Source of the DNA: JANYCO01 sp964437245
Lineage (GTDB): Bacteria; Bacteroidota; Bacteroidia; Cytophagales; Cytophagaceae
Direction of reading: 5' to 3'
DNA: 64,000 bases
NCBI GenBank assembly: GCA_964437245.1
Contig: CAYTGJ010000006.1
Span: 1-64,000 of the forward strand
Below the pieces are notes generated by a model. It had not been told where the DNA came from, ran no database searches, and saw only the letters and a program-made list of their open reading frames with translations. Positions 23,110-32,262 of the stretch are shown one piece after another; position 1 is the first letter of the stretch; each line of letters begins with the position of its first letter. A program made the translations under genes and the position numbers.

Positions 23110-24033
23110 TTATAAATTCATCAATGATTCTCTTCTTCTCATTTTTCCGGCCGGAATACCAAACATCATTTTGAAACGGCGGCAGAAGTAAGCAGTGTCT
23201 TTATATCCCACTTCAGCTCCGATTTCCCGGATCGACTTTTTGGTAGTACGAAGAAGGTTCACGGCCATTTCCATCCGCTGGTATTCGATGTAATCCTGAG
23301 GATTGATCCCGGTCAGCATTTTGAAGTACTGTCCTACGTAATCTTCTGATACGTTGGCTACGTTTGCCAGAACCTTGTTGGAAAGATCGCCGCCCAGGTG
23401 CTTTTTGATGAAAGCAAAAATATCGATCAGGCGAGGATCCTTGAAATAGGTACTGTTGGTAGCAAGTTGCTCCACGAATAATCTTTTCTCAAGAATAAAG
23501 CGAACGATTTCAATTACGATCCTTTCGGTATTTACTTTGATCAAACGCTCTTTGCCCGGATATTCGGTCATTTCCTCTTTTACAGTTTCGATCATCGTCT
23601 CGGCCAGCTTGTCTGTACCGGAGATCACGAACGGAGGAATGTCCAGCGATGCGAAGAAGTTTACAGAATCAAATACTTTTGCCTCGAAGGTTACGTAGCT
23701 GAAGCTGTCGGTTTCTACTCCCACATGGCTGAAATTCTTGTTATAGCTAAGGAATTTATCACGGTTGTTGAGTAGATCTTCGTTGGTAAGTTTTACCGGA
23801 TTGTTTTTTCCGTAGGTAACCGAAGTTAAGCGACCTCCCGGGATGAAGAGTAATTCGCCTTCGTTTAGTTTAGTCTTGTCCTCACCAAATGAGATCTCGC
23901 CTCTGTGAAGCAGGATTACGGTGTTTCCTACATCATAGAAATTTTCTACGGTGATCGGTTGTATGATTTTGATGTTCTTGGATTTGATATAACGAACACC
24001 TAATGATTCGATAATTTTATTATAATCTTCCAT
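23110..24033 (-). CDS. AraC family transcriptional regulator
   Basis: The 307 residues consist of an N-terminal cupin-like sensing domain (about 1-150, with VILLHRGEISFGEDKTKLNEGELLFIPGG) and a C-terminal AraC DNA-binding domain (about 205-300): VANVSEDYVGQYFKMLTGINPQDYIEYQRMEMAVNLL forms the first helix-turn-helix and IREIGAEVGYKDTAYFCRRFKMMFGIPAGKMRR the second, with the family signature. The ligand and target genes are unknown. An acyl-CoA dehydrogenase lies just upstream on the same strand, 160 AT-rich bases away. Confidence 0.93.
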   Translation of the reverse strand: MEDYNKIIESLGVRYIKSKNIKIIQPITVENFYDVGNTVILLHRGEISFGEDKTKLNEGELLFIPGGRLTSVTYGKNNPVKLTNEDLLNNRDKFLSYNKNFSHVGVETDSFSYVTFEAKVFDSVNFFASLDIPPFVISGTDKLAETMIETVKEEMTEYPGKERLIKVNTERIVIEIVRFILEKRLFVEQLATNSTYFKDPRLIDIFAFIKKHLGGDLSNKVLANVANVSEDYVGQYFKMLTGINPQDYIEYQRMEMAVNLLRTTKKSIREIGAEVGYKDTAYFCRRFKMMFGIPAGKMRRRESLMNL

Positions 24034-24193
24034 AATAAAGAAAGCTAAAAAACTAAAATATAACTAAAGCCTAATTGTAATTATTCTAATAATTTGTACA
24101 ATACTAATATATTAAATTCATAAATTCAAATAATTCAGCTAATAAAATTATATTTTAATAATACTATAATGTAGTTTTTGACGTTGGGAAATG

Positions 24194-25336
24194 TTATTTT
24201 TTTAACAATTCCCTGGAAATAACAATCTTTTGTATTTCAGAAGTTCCCTCATAAATCTGAGTAATTTTCGCATCCCGCATGAGCCGTTCTACATGGTATT
24301 CTTTCACATAACCATACCCTCCATGGATCTGGACGGCTTCTGTGGTCACGTCCATGGCGGTTTTGGCCGCAAAAAGCTTGGCCATAGCACTCGCAGGGCC
24401 GTATTCCTGGTGCTGGTCTTTCAGAAAAGCAGCTTTCAGGCACAGGAGGCGGGAAGCATCGATACGGGTAGCCATATCGGCCAGTTTAAACTGAACATCC
24501 TGATGCTCAGACAGTGTTTTGCCGAAAGCCTTCCGTTCGGTAGAGTATTGGAGGGCGAGCTCGTAAGCTCCTGAGGCAATTCCCAGCGCCTGGGAAGCGA
24601 TTCCGATCCTGCCTCCGTTAAGGGTCTGCATCGCGAACGAAAAACCGAACCCATCGTCTCCGATCCGGTTGGATTTAGGTATTTTTACATCGTTAAACAT
24701 CAGGCTATGGGTGTCGGAGGCCCGGATCCCCATCTTATTTTCTTTTTTCCCTATCACGAATCCCTCTGTACCTTTTTCTACAATAAGTGCGTTTATTCCT
24801 TTATGTCCTTTTTCCGGATGGGTCTGGGCGATCACTATATATACAGAAGCAGAATTTCCGTTCGTGATCCAGTTTTTGGTCCCGTTGACCAGGTAGTGAT
24901 CCCCCTGGTCCAGGGCGGTGGTCCTTTGAGAAGTGGCATCTGATCCTGCCTCCGGCTCGGAAAGGCAGAAGGCTCCTATGATCTCACCCTTTGCCAGGCG
25001 TGGCAGGTATTTTTGCTTCTGCTCTTCTGTGCCAAAAGTTTCCAGTCCCCAGCATACCAGAGAATTGTTGACCGACATACAAACAGAGACCGAAGCGTCT
25101 ATTTTGGAGATCTCTTCCATGGCCAGTACATAGGATACGGCGTCCATTCCACTGCCTCCGTATTCCGGGCTTACCATCATTCCCATGAAGCCCAGTTCGC
25201 CGAGTTTCTTGATCTGTTCTGCCGGAAACGTCTGATGTTCATCTCTCTCTATTACTCCCGGAAGTAGCTCTGTACGGGCAAAATCACGTGCTGCGGCTTG
25301 TACAGCAAGTTGTTCTTCGGTCAATTGGAAATTCAT
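24194..25336 (-). CDS. Acyl-CoA dehydrogenase
   Basis: FAD enzyme that introduces the trans-2 double bond in acyl-CoAs, with electrons passed to ETF. The 380 residues fit a short/medium-chain member: QAAARDFARTELLPGVIERDE at the start, GAFCLSEPEAGSDATSQRTTA (about 120-140) for FAD, NGTKNWITNG, LNGGRIGIASQALGIA, ERKAFGKTLSEHQDVQFKLADM and IHGGYGYVKEYHVERLMRDAKI then QIYEGTSEIQKIVISREL, where the Glu of YEGTSEIQ is the catalytic base. Branched-chain or butyryl-CoA substrates are both possible. It is probably monocistronic. Confidence 0.95.
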   Translation of the reverse strand: MNFQLTEEQLAVQAAARDFARTELLPGVIERDEHQTFPAEQIKKLGELGFMGMMVSPEYGGSGMDAVSYVLAMEEISKIDASVSVCMSVNNSLVCWGLETFGTEEQKQKYLPRLAKGEIIGAFCLSEPEAGSDATSQRTTALDQGDHYLVNGTKNWITNGNSASVYIVIAQTHPEKGHKGINALIVEKGTEGFVIGKKENKMGIRASDTHSLMFNDVKIPKSNRIGDDGFGFSFAMQTLNGGRIGIASQALGIASGAYELALQYSTERKAFGKTLSEHQDVQFKLADMATRIDASRLLCLKAAFLKDQHQEYGPASAMAKLFAAKTAMDVTTEAVQIHGGYGYVKEYHVERLMRDAKITQIYEGTSEIQKIVISRELLKK

Positions 25337-25442
25337 GTGTTATAAAAATTTTGAGTAGTAAATTCTCTTTCAAAATAAGAATTATATAACGGAAAAGAAG
25401 GGAATGGGGGAGATTTTTTTGAAGAGTAATTGGGGTATAAAT

Positions 25443-25479
25443 AAAAAGCCCCCTCCGTTTTTTAACGGGGGGGCTTTTT
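25443..25479 (-). terminator. Terminator of the lipoprotein gene
   Basis: AAAAAGCCCCCTCCG pairs with CGGGGGGGCTTTTT (one base bulged) around a TTTTTTAA loop, about 20 bases past the stop on the minus strand. Confidence 0.85.
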
Positions 25480-25501
25480 ATTTCAGAGCTATAGCAACTG
25501 A

Positions 25502-26497
25502 TTAGCGTTGTACTTTAACATTTACAGAAATGTTTGTTGTAGTGTTATTTAAAGTACCACCAGTTACTCTGATCAATCCTTTTTTACCTTTTGAGTTAAG
25601 GAACTCATAAGTAGTATTGATCGCAGTGATTTCTATATATTGATTGTTAGAGTTGGAAACGGTTAATGCAGCAAGACCTGCATCGTCAATTGTTTCGAAA
25701 TCACCAGCAGCGTGTGCTTTGAAGTAAGTAGCGGTTCCTCCTGCTGTGCTAAGTGTACCATCTTCTCCACAGCTTGCTGTGCTTGCGCCTAAACCTACAG
25801 GAGTAAGGAATCTGGCTGGATTCGAACATAGGTAAGATGGATATGGGGCAGTAGTATTAACCGCATAGGTGATATCTATATATTCCATGTTTGCTGCAGC
25901 GTCACAAGCGTCGTATGTTTGACCTGTTCCTGTACTAAGTCTGGAAGCTGTTGTACTTGAGTTACCTCCTAATGCTATACCAGTCCAAGTATCAATGATG
26001 CCAGAACCTGAAACATTTAACTTAACTCTTTTATAAGTATATGTGTTTCCGCTTTCATCTATTTCAATGTTCAGGTAAATAGTTGACATACCTGTAGGTA
26101 CGGTATATAAGAATTGTCTTACTTGTGCCTCGTCAGTATTTCTTAGATCAAGTCTGGTTCCTCCATCTTCAGCGCCAGGCTGACCTGATAAGCTTACGAT
26201 ATCTCCTACTGCGTTTTGACAGTCAGTTTGATAAATTCTTACTTTTTGAGGTCTGTTAGTCCCTTTTACAATCTCTAATGCGATAGAAAGGTTGTCTCCG
26301 GCATTAGCATCTATTACAGTGAATCCACTGCTTGTATTAGTATAGTTTAGGATTGATACACTAGCAGATCCTGTGTTGCTTGGGAACGTCTGGTTCGCAC
26401 AATCTTGAGTAGGTTCCGGATCGTCTTTTTTACAAGAACTCAGCATTGTAAGTGCCACCAAAGCCGTGGCTGAAAATAAATACGCTACTTTTTTCAT
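25502..26497 (-). CDS. Large surface lipoprotein of unknown function
   Basis: The ATG at 26497 gives MKKVAYLFSATALVALTMLSSC; a longer frame upstream (25 residues) does not look coding. The Cys is followed by KKDDPEP, the acidic export signal that sends Bacteroidota lipoproteins to the outer face of the outer membrane. The 331-residue product is rich in Thr, Ser, Asn and Gly with strands such as NYTNTSSGFTVIDANAGDNLSIALEIVKG, a likely all-beta fold with Ig-like domains, and has several Cys that could form disulphides. No family is recognised. It has its own terminator. Confidence 0.82.
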   Translation of the reverse strand: MKKVAYLFSATALVALTMLSSCKKDDPEPTQDCANQTFPSNTGSASVSILNYTNTSSGFTVIDANAGDNLSIALEIVKGTNRPQKVRIYQTDCQNAVGDIVSLSGQPGAEDGGTRLDLRNTDEAQVRQFLYTVPTGMSTIYLNIEIDESGNTYTYKRVKLNVSGSGIIDTWTGIALGGNSSTTASRLSTGTGQTYDACDAAANMEYIDITYAVNTTAPYPSYLCSNPARFLTPVGLGASTASCGEDGTLSTAGGTATYFKAHAAGDFETIDDAGLAALTVSNSNNQYIEITAINTTYEFLNSKGKKGLIRVTGGTLNNTTTNISVNVKVQR

Positions 26498-26671
26498 AGT
26501 TAAATTTAAAATTAGGGTTTGTTTACATTTACAAAAATTAAATCCCTTTTTATGAGTACTTTTAATATTCAAAGGGGATTTAAATATAAGTAAAATTATA
26601 CTTTTAAGTCTAATTTAAGCTTAAAAATTAATTAAATAATTCTCTTTAAAAATTAACAATCATAACGTTAT

Positions 26672-28849
26672 ATGTATAAATACGTATTATTTTTTCCGCT
26701 GTTAATTCTATATTATCAGGGGGCGGGCCAGCTCATTTCATTGGAGGAACTCTGGCTGGAAGGGAAATATCATGCAGATCGTCCCCCACGGTTTAACTGG
26801 AGTACTGACGGACAGAATTATTATACGATGCAGCACCAGGGCAGGATCCCTTCCGTGAAGGTGCATACTGTAAAAAACGGAAGTGTACGGGAGCTGACCT
26901 CTTTACTTTCCCGGGATCTTGCGGATAGTATTCTGCTGGAAGGTTATACTGTCAGTCCGGATCAGGCGAGGATCCTTTTTTCCACTGGAGAGCAGCCGGT
27001 TTACAGAAGATCCTCCAGGGCAAATTATTATCTGTTTGAAGTGAATACCGGAGTTCTTCGGCCGTTGCATGATTTCAATAAAGGAAAGATCTCGTTCCCT
27101 GAATTCTCTCCGGAGGGGACTTCCATAGCGTTTGTACGAAGTAATAATTTATATGTGACAGATATTGCATCCGGAAAAGAAAAAGCCATTACCTCCGACG
27201 GACAATTCAACCATATTATCAACGGTGCCTGTGATTGGGTGTACGAAGAAGAGTTCGAATTTGCCCAGGCATTTTTCTGGTCGCCGGATGGTAAAAAAAT
27301 AGTGTACTATCGCTTTGATGAAAGCGACGTGAAAGAATATAATATGCAGCGGTGGGAAGGAAATTACCCCAACGATTATCGTTATAAATACCCCAAAGCA
27401 GGAGAAGAAAATTCACGGGTCAGTCTTTATTGTACTTTCCTGACAGAAAACGATCGCCGGGAGAGGATCGATGCCACGATCCCCGGAGTGTGTGAGTATT
27501 TTCCCAGGGTACACTGGACCGGGGACGCAGACATTGTCAGTTATTACCGGCTCAATCGCCTGCAGAATGAACTGGAGATCATTCACTACAATGTGGTGCA
27601 AAAAAAAGGGAGAGTCGTATATAAAGAAACAGACCCGGCGTATGTGGAGATCAACGACAATCATTTTTATCTTTCCGGATCGGAAGATTTTGTATTTACT
27701 TCCGAGAAAACCGGTTACCGGCATATATACCGGTACCTTTCAAAAGAGGATAAGATCCTGCCCCTTACTTCGGGAGCCTACGAGGTGACAGAAATAAACG
27801 GGATTCATGAAAAGAACCAACAGGTCTATTTCACCGCACAGGAGAAATCTCCGATAGAGAGACAATTGTATGTGGTGAATTTCAAAGGAAAGAAAACGCA
27901 GTTGAGTACGGAGAAAGGAGTTCATACCGTTTCTTTTTCTCCCCGTTCCGGTTATTACACCGATACGTATTCGGATGCCAATACTCCGCCTGTTACGGTT
28001 CTGAAGGAGACCGTTACCGGAAAGGCCGTGCAGGTGCTCACTAAAAACGAATCGTTGCGTCAGCGTCTTGCTCAGACTTCCCTGAGTAAGGTGGAATTTT
28101 TTAGTTTTACTACTACCCAGAAGGTGGAGCTGAACGGCTGGATCATCAAGCCGGTAGATTTCCGGGAAGGGAAGCAGTATCCTGTGCTGCTTACGATCTA
28201 CGGAGGGCCAGGGTCGCAGAAGGTTATGGATGGCTGGGACGGCCTCGGTTATGTATGGAGTCAGATGCTTGCTCAGAAAGGATATGCCGTGGTTTGTGTA
28301 GACGGACGTGGTACGGGAGGCAGAGGGGCTGCGTTTAAAAAATGCACTCAGTATAATCTTGGGAAATATGAAACCGAAGACCTGATCGAGACGGCGAAAT
28401 ACCTGCGTGCACAGCCGTTCGCAGATCCGGCAAGGATCGGCATATTCGGGTGGAGCTTCGGAGGATACTTATCTTCTCTTGCGATTACCAAAGGTGCGGA
28501 TTATTTCAAAACAGCGGTTGCTGTAGCGCCGGTCACGAACTGGCGTTATTATGACAATATTTATACAGAGCGCTATATGGGCCTTCCTTCACAAAACCAG
28601 AAAGGATACGATGAAAACGCCCCTACGTATTATGCAGGGGCGTTAAAAGGAAACTACCTGCTGATCCATGGAACGGCGGATGATAATGTACATCTTCAGA
28701 ATGCGATAGAGATGCAGAAAGCGTTGATCAAGGCCAACAAGCAGTTTGATATGTTTTATTATCCCGAAAAAAATCATGGGATTTACGGAGGAAATACCCG
28801 CTATCATTTGTATAAAATGATCACCAATTATATTCTGGAGAAGCTGTAG
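26672..28849 (+). CDS. Dipeptidyl peptidase IV family (S9B) protein
   Basis: Serine exopeptidase that removes X-Pro or X-Ala dipeptides from N-termini; probably periplasmic, with a signal peptide at residues 1-19. Residues about 30-460 form the eight-bladed propeller, including DWVYEEEFEFAQAFFWSPDGKKI, whose Glu-Glu pair holds the substrate amino group. Residues about 470-725 form the alpha/beta hydrolase: Ser595 in GWSFGGY, Asp670/671 in HGTADDNVH, His702 in NHGIYG. The 725-residue length is normal. Peptide feeding is the likely role, in line with the M28 and M43 peptidases in the window. Confidence 0.96.
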   Translation: MYKYVLFFPLLILYYQGAGQLISLEELWLEGKYHADRPPRFNWSTDGQNYYTMQHQGRIPSVKVHTVKNGSVRELTSLLSRDLADSILLEGYTVSPDQARILFSTGEQPVYRRSSRANYYLFEVNTGVLRPLHDFNKGKISFPEFSPEGTSIAFVRSNNLYVTDIASGKEKAITSDGQFNHIINGACDWVYEEEFEFAQAFFWSPDGKKIVYYRFDESDVKEYNMQRWEGNYPNDYRYKYPKAGEENSRVSLYCTFLTENDRRERIDATIPGVCEYFPRVHWTGDADIVSYYRLNRLQNELEIIHYNVVQKKGRVVYKETDPAYVEINDNHFYLSGSEDFVFTSEKTGYRHIYRYLSKEDKILPLTSGAYEVTEINGIHEKNQQVYFTAQEKSPIERQLYVVNFKGKKTQLSTEKGVHTVSFSPRSGYYTDTYSDANTPPVTVLKETVTGKAVQVLTKNESLRQRLAQTSLSKVEFFSFTTTQKVELNGWIIKPVDFREGKQYPVLLTIYGGPGSQKVMDGWDGLGYVWSQMLAQKGYAVVCVDGRGTGGRGAAFKKCTQYNLGKYETEDLIETAKYLRAQPFADPARIGIFGWSFGGYLSSLAITKGADYFKTAVAVAPVTNWRYYDNIYTERYMGLPSQNQKGYDENAPTYYAGALKGNYLLIHGTADDNVHLQNAIEMQKALIKANKQFDMFYYPEKNHGIYGGNTRYHLYKMITNYILEKL

Positions 28850-28867
28850 GAGGGATTGTATTTAAAA

Positions 28868-28938
28868 AGATACCAGATACAGGATTCAAGATGCCATGAT
28901 CCTTTTTATCCTGAATCCGGTATCTGGCATCTAGTATC
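28868..28938. repeat. Inverted GATACCAGATAC repeat, probable bidirectional terminator
   Basis: GATACCAGATACAGGATTCA and, further on, TGAATCCGGTATCTGGC are imperfect complements. The pair lies between convergent genes (DPP IV and pirin). The same words occur at 30068-30215 and 41821-41877. Confidence 0.6.
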
Positions 28939-28967
28939 GTTTCAAAAGGGCAACAAGTTTTGGAACT

Positions 28968-29936
28968 TTAATCCGCCAGAAAACCGAACTTCCCATCGTT
29001 GTAGTCTTTGATGGCCTGATGGATTTCTTCTTCCGTATTCATGACAAACAGGCCGTAGCCTACGTATGGTTCGTTTAGCGGCTCTCCGCTCATGACCAGT
29101 ACGATCGCTTTTTTGCCTGCTTTGATATGAAAGGTCCCGCCTTCGTTTTTGAATTGCACATAATGGTTTTCCGGTACTTTATGAAATTCGTTGACCACAA
29201 TGTCTCCGTCCACCACGAGCAAACCCGTGTTAAAATTTCCCGGAAGCGTGAGAGACGTTTCTCCTCCTGGATTCAGGTGAAGATCGTAAAGATGTACAGG
29301 TGAGAAAGTATGGGCCGGGCCTTTTATTCCGTTATAGTCACCCGCTATGACGTAAAGATTTCCTGCATTGTTGGCCAGTACAGCTTTCCCTTTTTTCTCA
29401 TGGAGAATGCTCTGGTACTTGGCAGGAGTCATTTTATGTTTTTTCGGGAGGTTGATCCAAAGCTGGATCATTTCAAAGGCTCCTCCTTTCTTGCGGTATT
29501 CGGTTTCGTGATATTCTTTGTGTAGTACACCTCCTCCGGCGGTCATCCACTGTACATCTCCGGGATTGATGACTCCTGCATTGCCGGCACTGTCATGATG
29601 TGCTACGCTGCCCTTGTAAGCAACGGTAATGGTCTCGATCCCACGGTGGGGATGCACGCCTACTCCCCTGGAAAGTTCGGAAGGCGGATAATGTACTTCT
29701 GCATTGAAATCGAGCAGGAAGAAAGGACTCATTCTTTCTTCAATTCCTTTTCCATTGGGATAGAAATTCATCACCTTAAAGCCGTTGCCCACCATGTGGG
29801 TCCTGGAGGGAGAAAGAACCCCTTCTACTCCGCGGTATTTGCCCGAACCGGAGTTGAATATTTTTCCGAAAGAGGAAAACGAAGAAAGGAGAAAACCTCC
29901 CAGAACAGTGTTTTTAATAAAATTCCGACGTTCCAT
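28968..29936 (-). CDS. Exported pirin family protein with Tat-type signal
   Basis: Double-cupin iron protein of 322 residues. HPHRGIETITVAYKGSVAHHDS (about 94-115) and WMTAGGGVLHKEYHE hold the expected His ligands in the first cupin; the second is about 190-300. Pirins include quercetinase-like and transcription-cofactor members, nearly all cytosolic. Here the N-terminus is MERRNFIKNTVLGGFLLSSF, which looks like a twin-arginine signal (RRNFIK plus a hydrophobic run), so this one is probably exported already folded with metal. The substrate is unknown. Confidence 0.9.
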   Translation of the reverse strand: MERRNFIKNTVLGGFLLSSFSSFGKIFNSGSGKYRGVEGVLSPSRTHMVGNGFKVMNFYPNGKGIEERMSPFFLLDFNAEVHYPPSELSRGVGVHPHRGIETITVAYKGSVAHHDSAGNAGVINPGDVQWMTAGGGVLHKEYHETEYRKKGGAFEMIQLWINLPKKHKMTPAKYQSILHEKKGKAVLANNAGNLYVIAGDYNGIKGPAHTFSPVHLYDLHLNPGGETSLTLPGNFNTGLLVVDGDIVVNEFHKVPENHYVQFKNEGGTFHIKAGKKAIVLVMSGEPLNEPYVGYGLFVMNTEEEIHQAIKDYNDGKFGFLAD

Positions 29937-30067
29937 TAGTTTTAAGGATTATGCAAGTGTGTGCTCAGAACAATAATTTAAAGGTAATTGTTCTTTTTTG
30001 CAATGATTGGCGGTTAGTTGTTTCAGTAATCTGTTGTTTACGAAGGGGTTTTAGAGTAAAATATGAA

Positions 30068-30215
30068 ACCAGATGCCTGATTCAAGATGCCAGATTAAGA
30101 GAAAACCTGAATCTTGAACCCACTCTTTATCTTTTTCTGTTAGTTTAAAGGAGAACACATAACTGTTTCTGAATTATTTTATCCGGTATCTTGAATCCGG
30201 CATCTTGGATCTAAG
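30068..30215. repeat. Inverted GATGCCTGATTC repeat pair
   Basis: CCAGATGCCTGATTCAAGAT near 30069-30090 is complementary, with a few mismatches, to ATCTTGAATCCGGCATCTTGG near 30187-30208. It fills the 316-base space between the pirin and DUF2461 genes, which holds no ORF. Confidence 0.55.
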
Positions 30216-30252
30216 ACAAACTAACGAAATCTATTTAAGACAAAGAGGGCTT

Positions 30253-30942
30253 CTATAGAACGGATTCGCCGTTGGCGTCTGTGGTGAGTACTTCGCTCAT
30301 ATAATTGAAAAAAGGACGCATTTTCCTGTATACCTCATTGAGCTTGGAGACAAAATCCGGCTGCATGACCTCTTCGTCGGAAAAGGGGTGGATCAGCAGA
30401 AATTGTTTGTATTTCAAAAGTCCGATGGCCGGATGATCTTTTGCATACCCGCGGGGAGCAGATGACAGCTGTTCTCCTTTCAGGGAGCCGAAGGTTTTTA
30501 CAAATGTTTTATCATTGAATATTTTTTGCCAGTCTTCGTAATTAAGGTCAATGTCTTCACGGATCCTTTTCATGTCATCCGTATTAGGTCCCCAGAAACC
30601 TCCTGCGGCAAAAGAATTGCCGGGACTCAGATGAAAATAATATCCTCCGCGCAATTGTTGGGTAGCCCGGCGGAATCCTCCTCCCCAATGGGTGTGGTAA
30701 GGGGTTTTGTCTTTTGAAAAACGGATGTCACGGTAAATTCTGTGCAGGCCCTTTTTCCCGGAAGGAGTCTCAATTTTATCGTGTTTGTTCATTTCGTCCA
30801 GCAAGCATTCTGCAAAACAGACAAGATTGTCGTGCACTTTTGTATACTGTTCTTTGTGATCATTGAACCATTCGCGGTTATTATTGCCGGATAGTTTTTT
30901 CAGGAAAAGGAAATTTTCTTTTTTTAGAACAGGACTGGACAT
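30253..30942 (-). CDS. DUF2461 (TIGR02453) family protein
   Basis: A 229-residue soluble protein if started at MSSPVLKKENFLFLKKL; the longer upstream frame overlaps the CYTH gene region and is not coding-like. NNREWFNDHKEQY, IYRDIRFSKDKTPYHTHWGG, GGYYFHLSPGNSFAAGGFWGP and the C-terminal YMSEVL region are the family's conserved parts. The function is unknown. A second member is encoded at 44811-45470. It is the last gene of a probable three-gene operon (lipoprotein, CYTH, DUF2461). Confidence 0.9.
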   Translation of the reverse strand: MSSPVLKKENFLFLKKLSGNNNREWFNDHKEQYTKVHDNLVCFAECLLDEMNKHDKIETPSGKKGLHRIYRDIRFSKDKTPYHTHWGGGFRRATQQLRGGYYFHLSPGNSFAAGGFWGPNTDDMKRIREDIDLNYEDWQKIFNDKTFVKTFGSLKGEQLSSAPRGYAKDHPAIGLLKYKQFLLIHPFSDEEVMQPDFVSKLNEVYRKMRPFFNYMSEVLTTDANGESVL

Positions 30943-30980
30943 TGTTGAAAGGGGGAGAAAATATGAAAAGAGGAGAAACG

Positions 30981-31448
30981 TTACCAGGTGGAATAGGGTA
31001 CTTTGGAGAGAGCGGCATTCGTATACCGGCTGTCGTGGGTAACCTCTTCCCCTGCCCAATCCGGCAAAGAGAAAGATTCGGATTCATTGCCAAGCTCAAT
31101 TTCAGCGACCAGCAACCCTTCGTTGTCGCCTTTGAACTCGTCTACTTCCCACAGCTTTCCTTCGACGGATAGTTTATACCGGTACTTTTCAATTTGACTT
31201 TCGGTCATAGCAGACAGCATTTCGGATGCTTCGGCCACAGGAATTTCGTATTCGAACTCAGGACGTGAGGCTCCTGTAGTTTTTCCTTTGATGGTCAGCC
31301 AGGCATGTTGGTTGGCAATCCGTACACGAATGGTTTTGGAAACATCGCTATACAAATATCCCTGACGATAAAAGTCAGGGATGGGTTTGTTTACCTTTTG
31401 CCAGAAGTCTTTTTTGACCAGAAATTTCCGTTCTATTTCTATTGCCAT
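30981..31448 (-). CDS. CYTH domain protein (triphosphate tunnel enzyme)
   Basis: The 155 residues begin MAIEIERKFLVKKDFW, which contains the ExExK signature of the triphosphate tunnel metalloenzymes; TIRVRIANQHAWLTIKG, EFEYEIPV, KYRYKL, WEVDEF and VAEIELGNE supply the charged tunnel residues. Bacterial stand-alone members act mostly as inorganic triphosphatases, some as adenylate cyclases. It starts two bases from the stop of the upstream lipoprotein gene, so they are co-transcribed. Confidence 0.94.
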   Translation of the reverse strand: MAIEIERKFLVKKDFWQKVNKPIPDFYRQGYLYSDVSKTIRVRIANQHAWLTIKGKTTGASRPEFEYEIPVAEASEMLSAMTESQIEKYRYKLSVEGKLWEVDEFKGDNEGLLVAEIELGNESESFSLPDWAGEEVTHDSRYTNAALSKVPYSTW

Positions 31449-31450
31449 GA

Positions 31451-31834
31451 TTATTTTTTATCAGGGACCAGGGTGATGCTTCTTTTCATTCCATAGTCCT
31501 CGTATTCTACCACAAGTTTATCGGAGGAAAGTTCTTTGATATCTTGTACTACCGAATGTCCGTCTCCCTGATAGGTCAGGATGATCTGTGTACCCTCTTC
31601 GTTCAGGCGCCATTTCCCTTTGTTTTTTTCGGCCGTTTCGGTAACTTCAAATGTGCTGTCCGGCTTGAAGCTGAAATAGATTCCGACCACGGAGTCTGCC
31701 ACAATTTTAGTTTCTCCCAGCGTAAACTCTGTCGCTTTCCAGTCTTTTACAATCATCTCCGATTTATTGCTCCCACAGGAGTACAAAAAGAAGGAGATCA
31801 TCCCGATCATAACCAATGCTTTCATTTTTTTCAT
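31451..31834 (-). CDS. Small lipocalin-like lipoprotein
   Basis: A 127-residue product with the lipoprotein signal MKKMKALVMIGMISFFLYSC and a mature part of about 107 residues. IVKDWKATEFTLGETKIVADS, YFSFKPDSTFEVTETAEKNKGKWRLNEEGTQIILTY and LVVEYEDYGMKRSITLVP give the strand pattern of the lipocalin-like families (such as DUF5004 or DUF4923) that are common in this phylum; the exact family is not certain. It heads the operon with CYTH and DUF2461. Confidence 0.82.
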   Translation of the reverse strand: MKKMKALVMIGMISFFLYSCGSNKSEMIVKDWKATEFTLGETKIVADSVVGIYFSFKPDSTFEVTETAEKNKGKWRLNEEGTQIILTYQGDGHSVVQDIKELSSDKLVVEYEDYGMKRSITLVPDKK

Positions 31835-32262
31835 CTTGCTGTAAGTTAAAATGTAGTCTAAACTATTAATTATCCTTTATAAAAACAATTTTTCCCGCCG
31901 GGAGAGGCGATCTGTAAGGGCTGTGACAGGATCCCGCTCCAGGTAAAAATAGTCGTTACATTGTTTTCTATGTTGGTTCCTGAAGACCAGGAAGTACTTA
32001 AATTGTTTAAAATCAGTCGTTCCGGGAACAACTATTTTATCGTATGTTCGTATTCTATTCCTGTCAGAAGTCTATTGTCTGGCTTCGGTTAACATTGAGA
32101 GGAAAGGAGAAAATCCGGAAGGATCGTGCGATTTGTCAGAGCAAAGTTTGTTTCCGGATAGTTTTTTTATAATTTATAAAGTCAAACCAATCAGATTGCA
32201 GGGGAATTATTTTGTAAAGCGATCTATTTTTAAACGATAAACCTTATAACTGACTAATAAAC
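31835..32262. other. Divergent intergenic region, no feature identified
   Basis: The 428 bases between the divergent lipoprotein and glycosidase genes must hold two promoters. I see only a short inverted word (TCCTGAAGACCAGGA) and AT-rich stretches near 32160-32240; no box matches the TTG/TAnnTTTG consensus well. No ORF or RNA was recognised. Confidence 0.4.
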
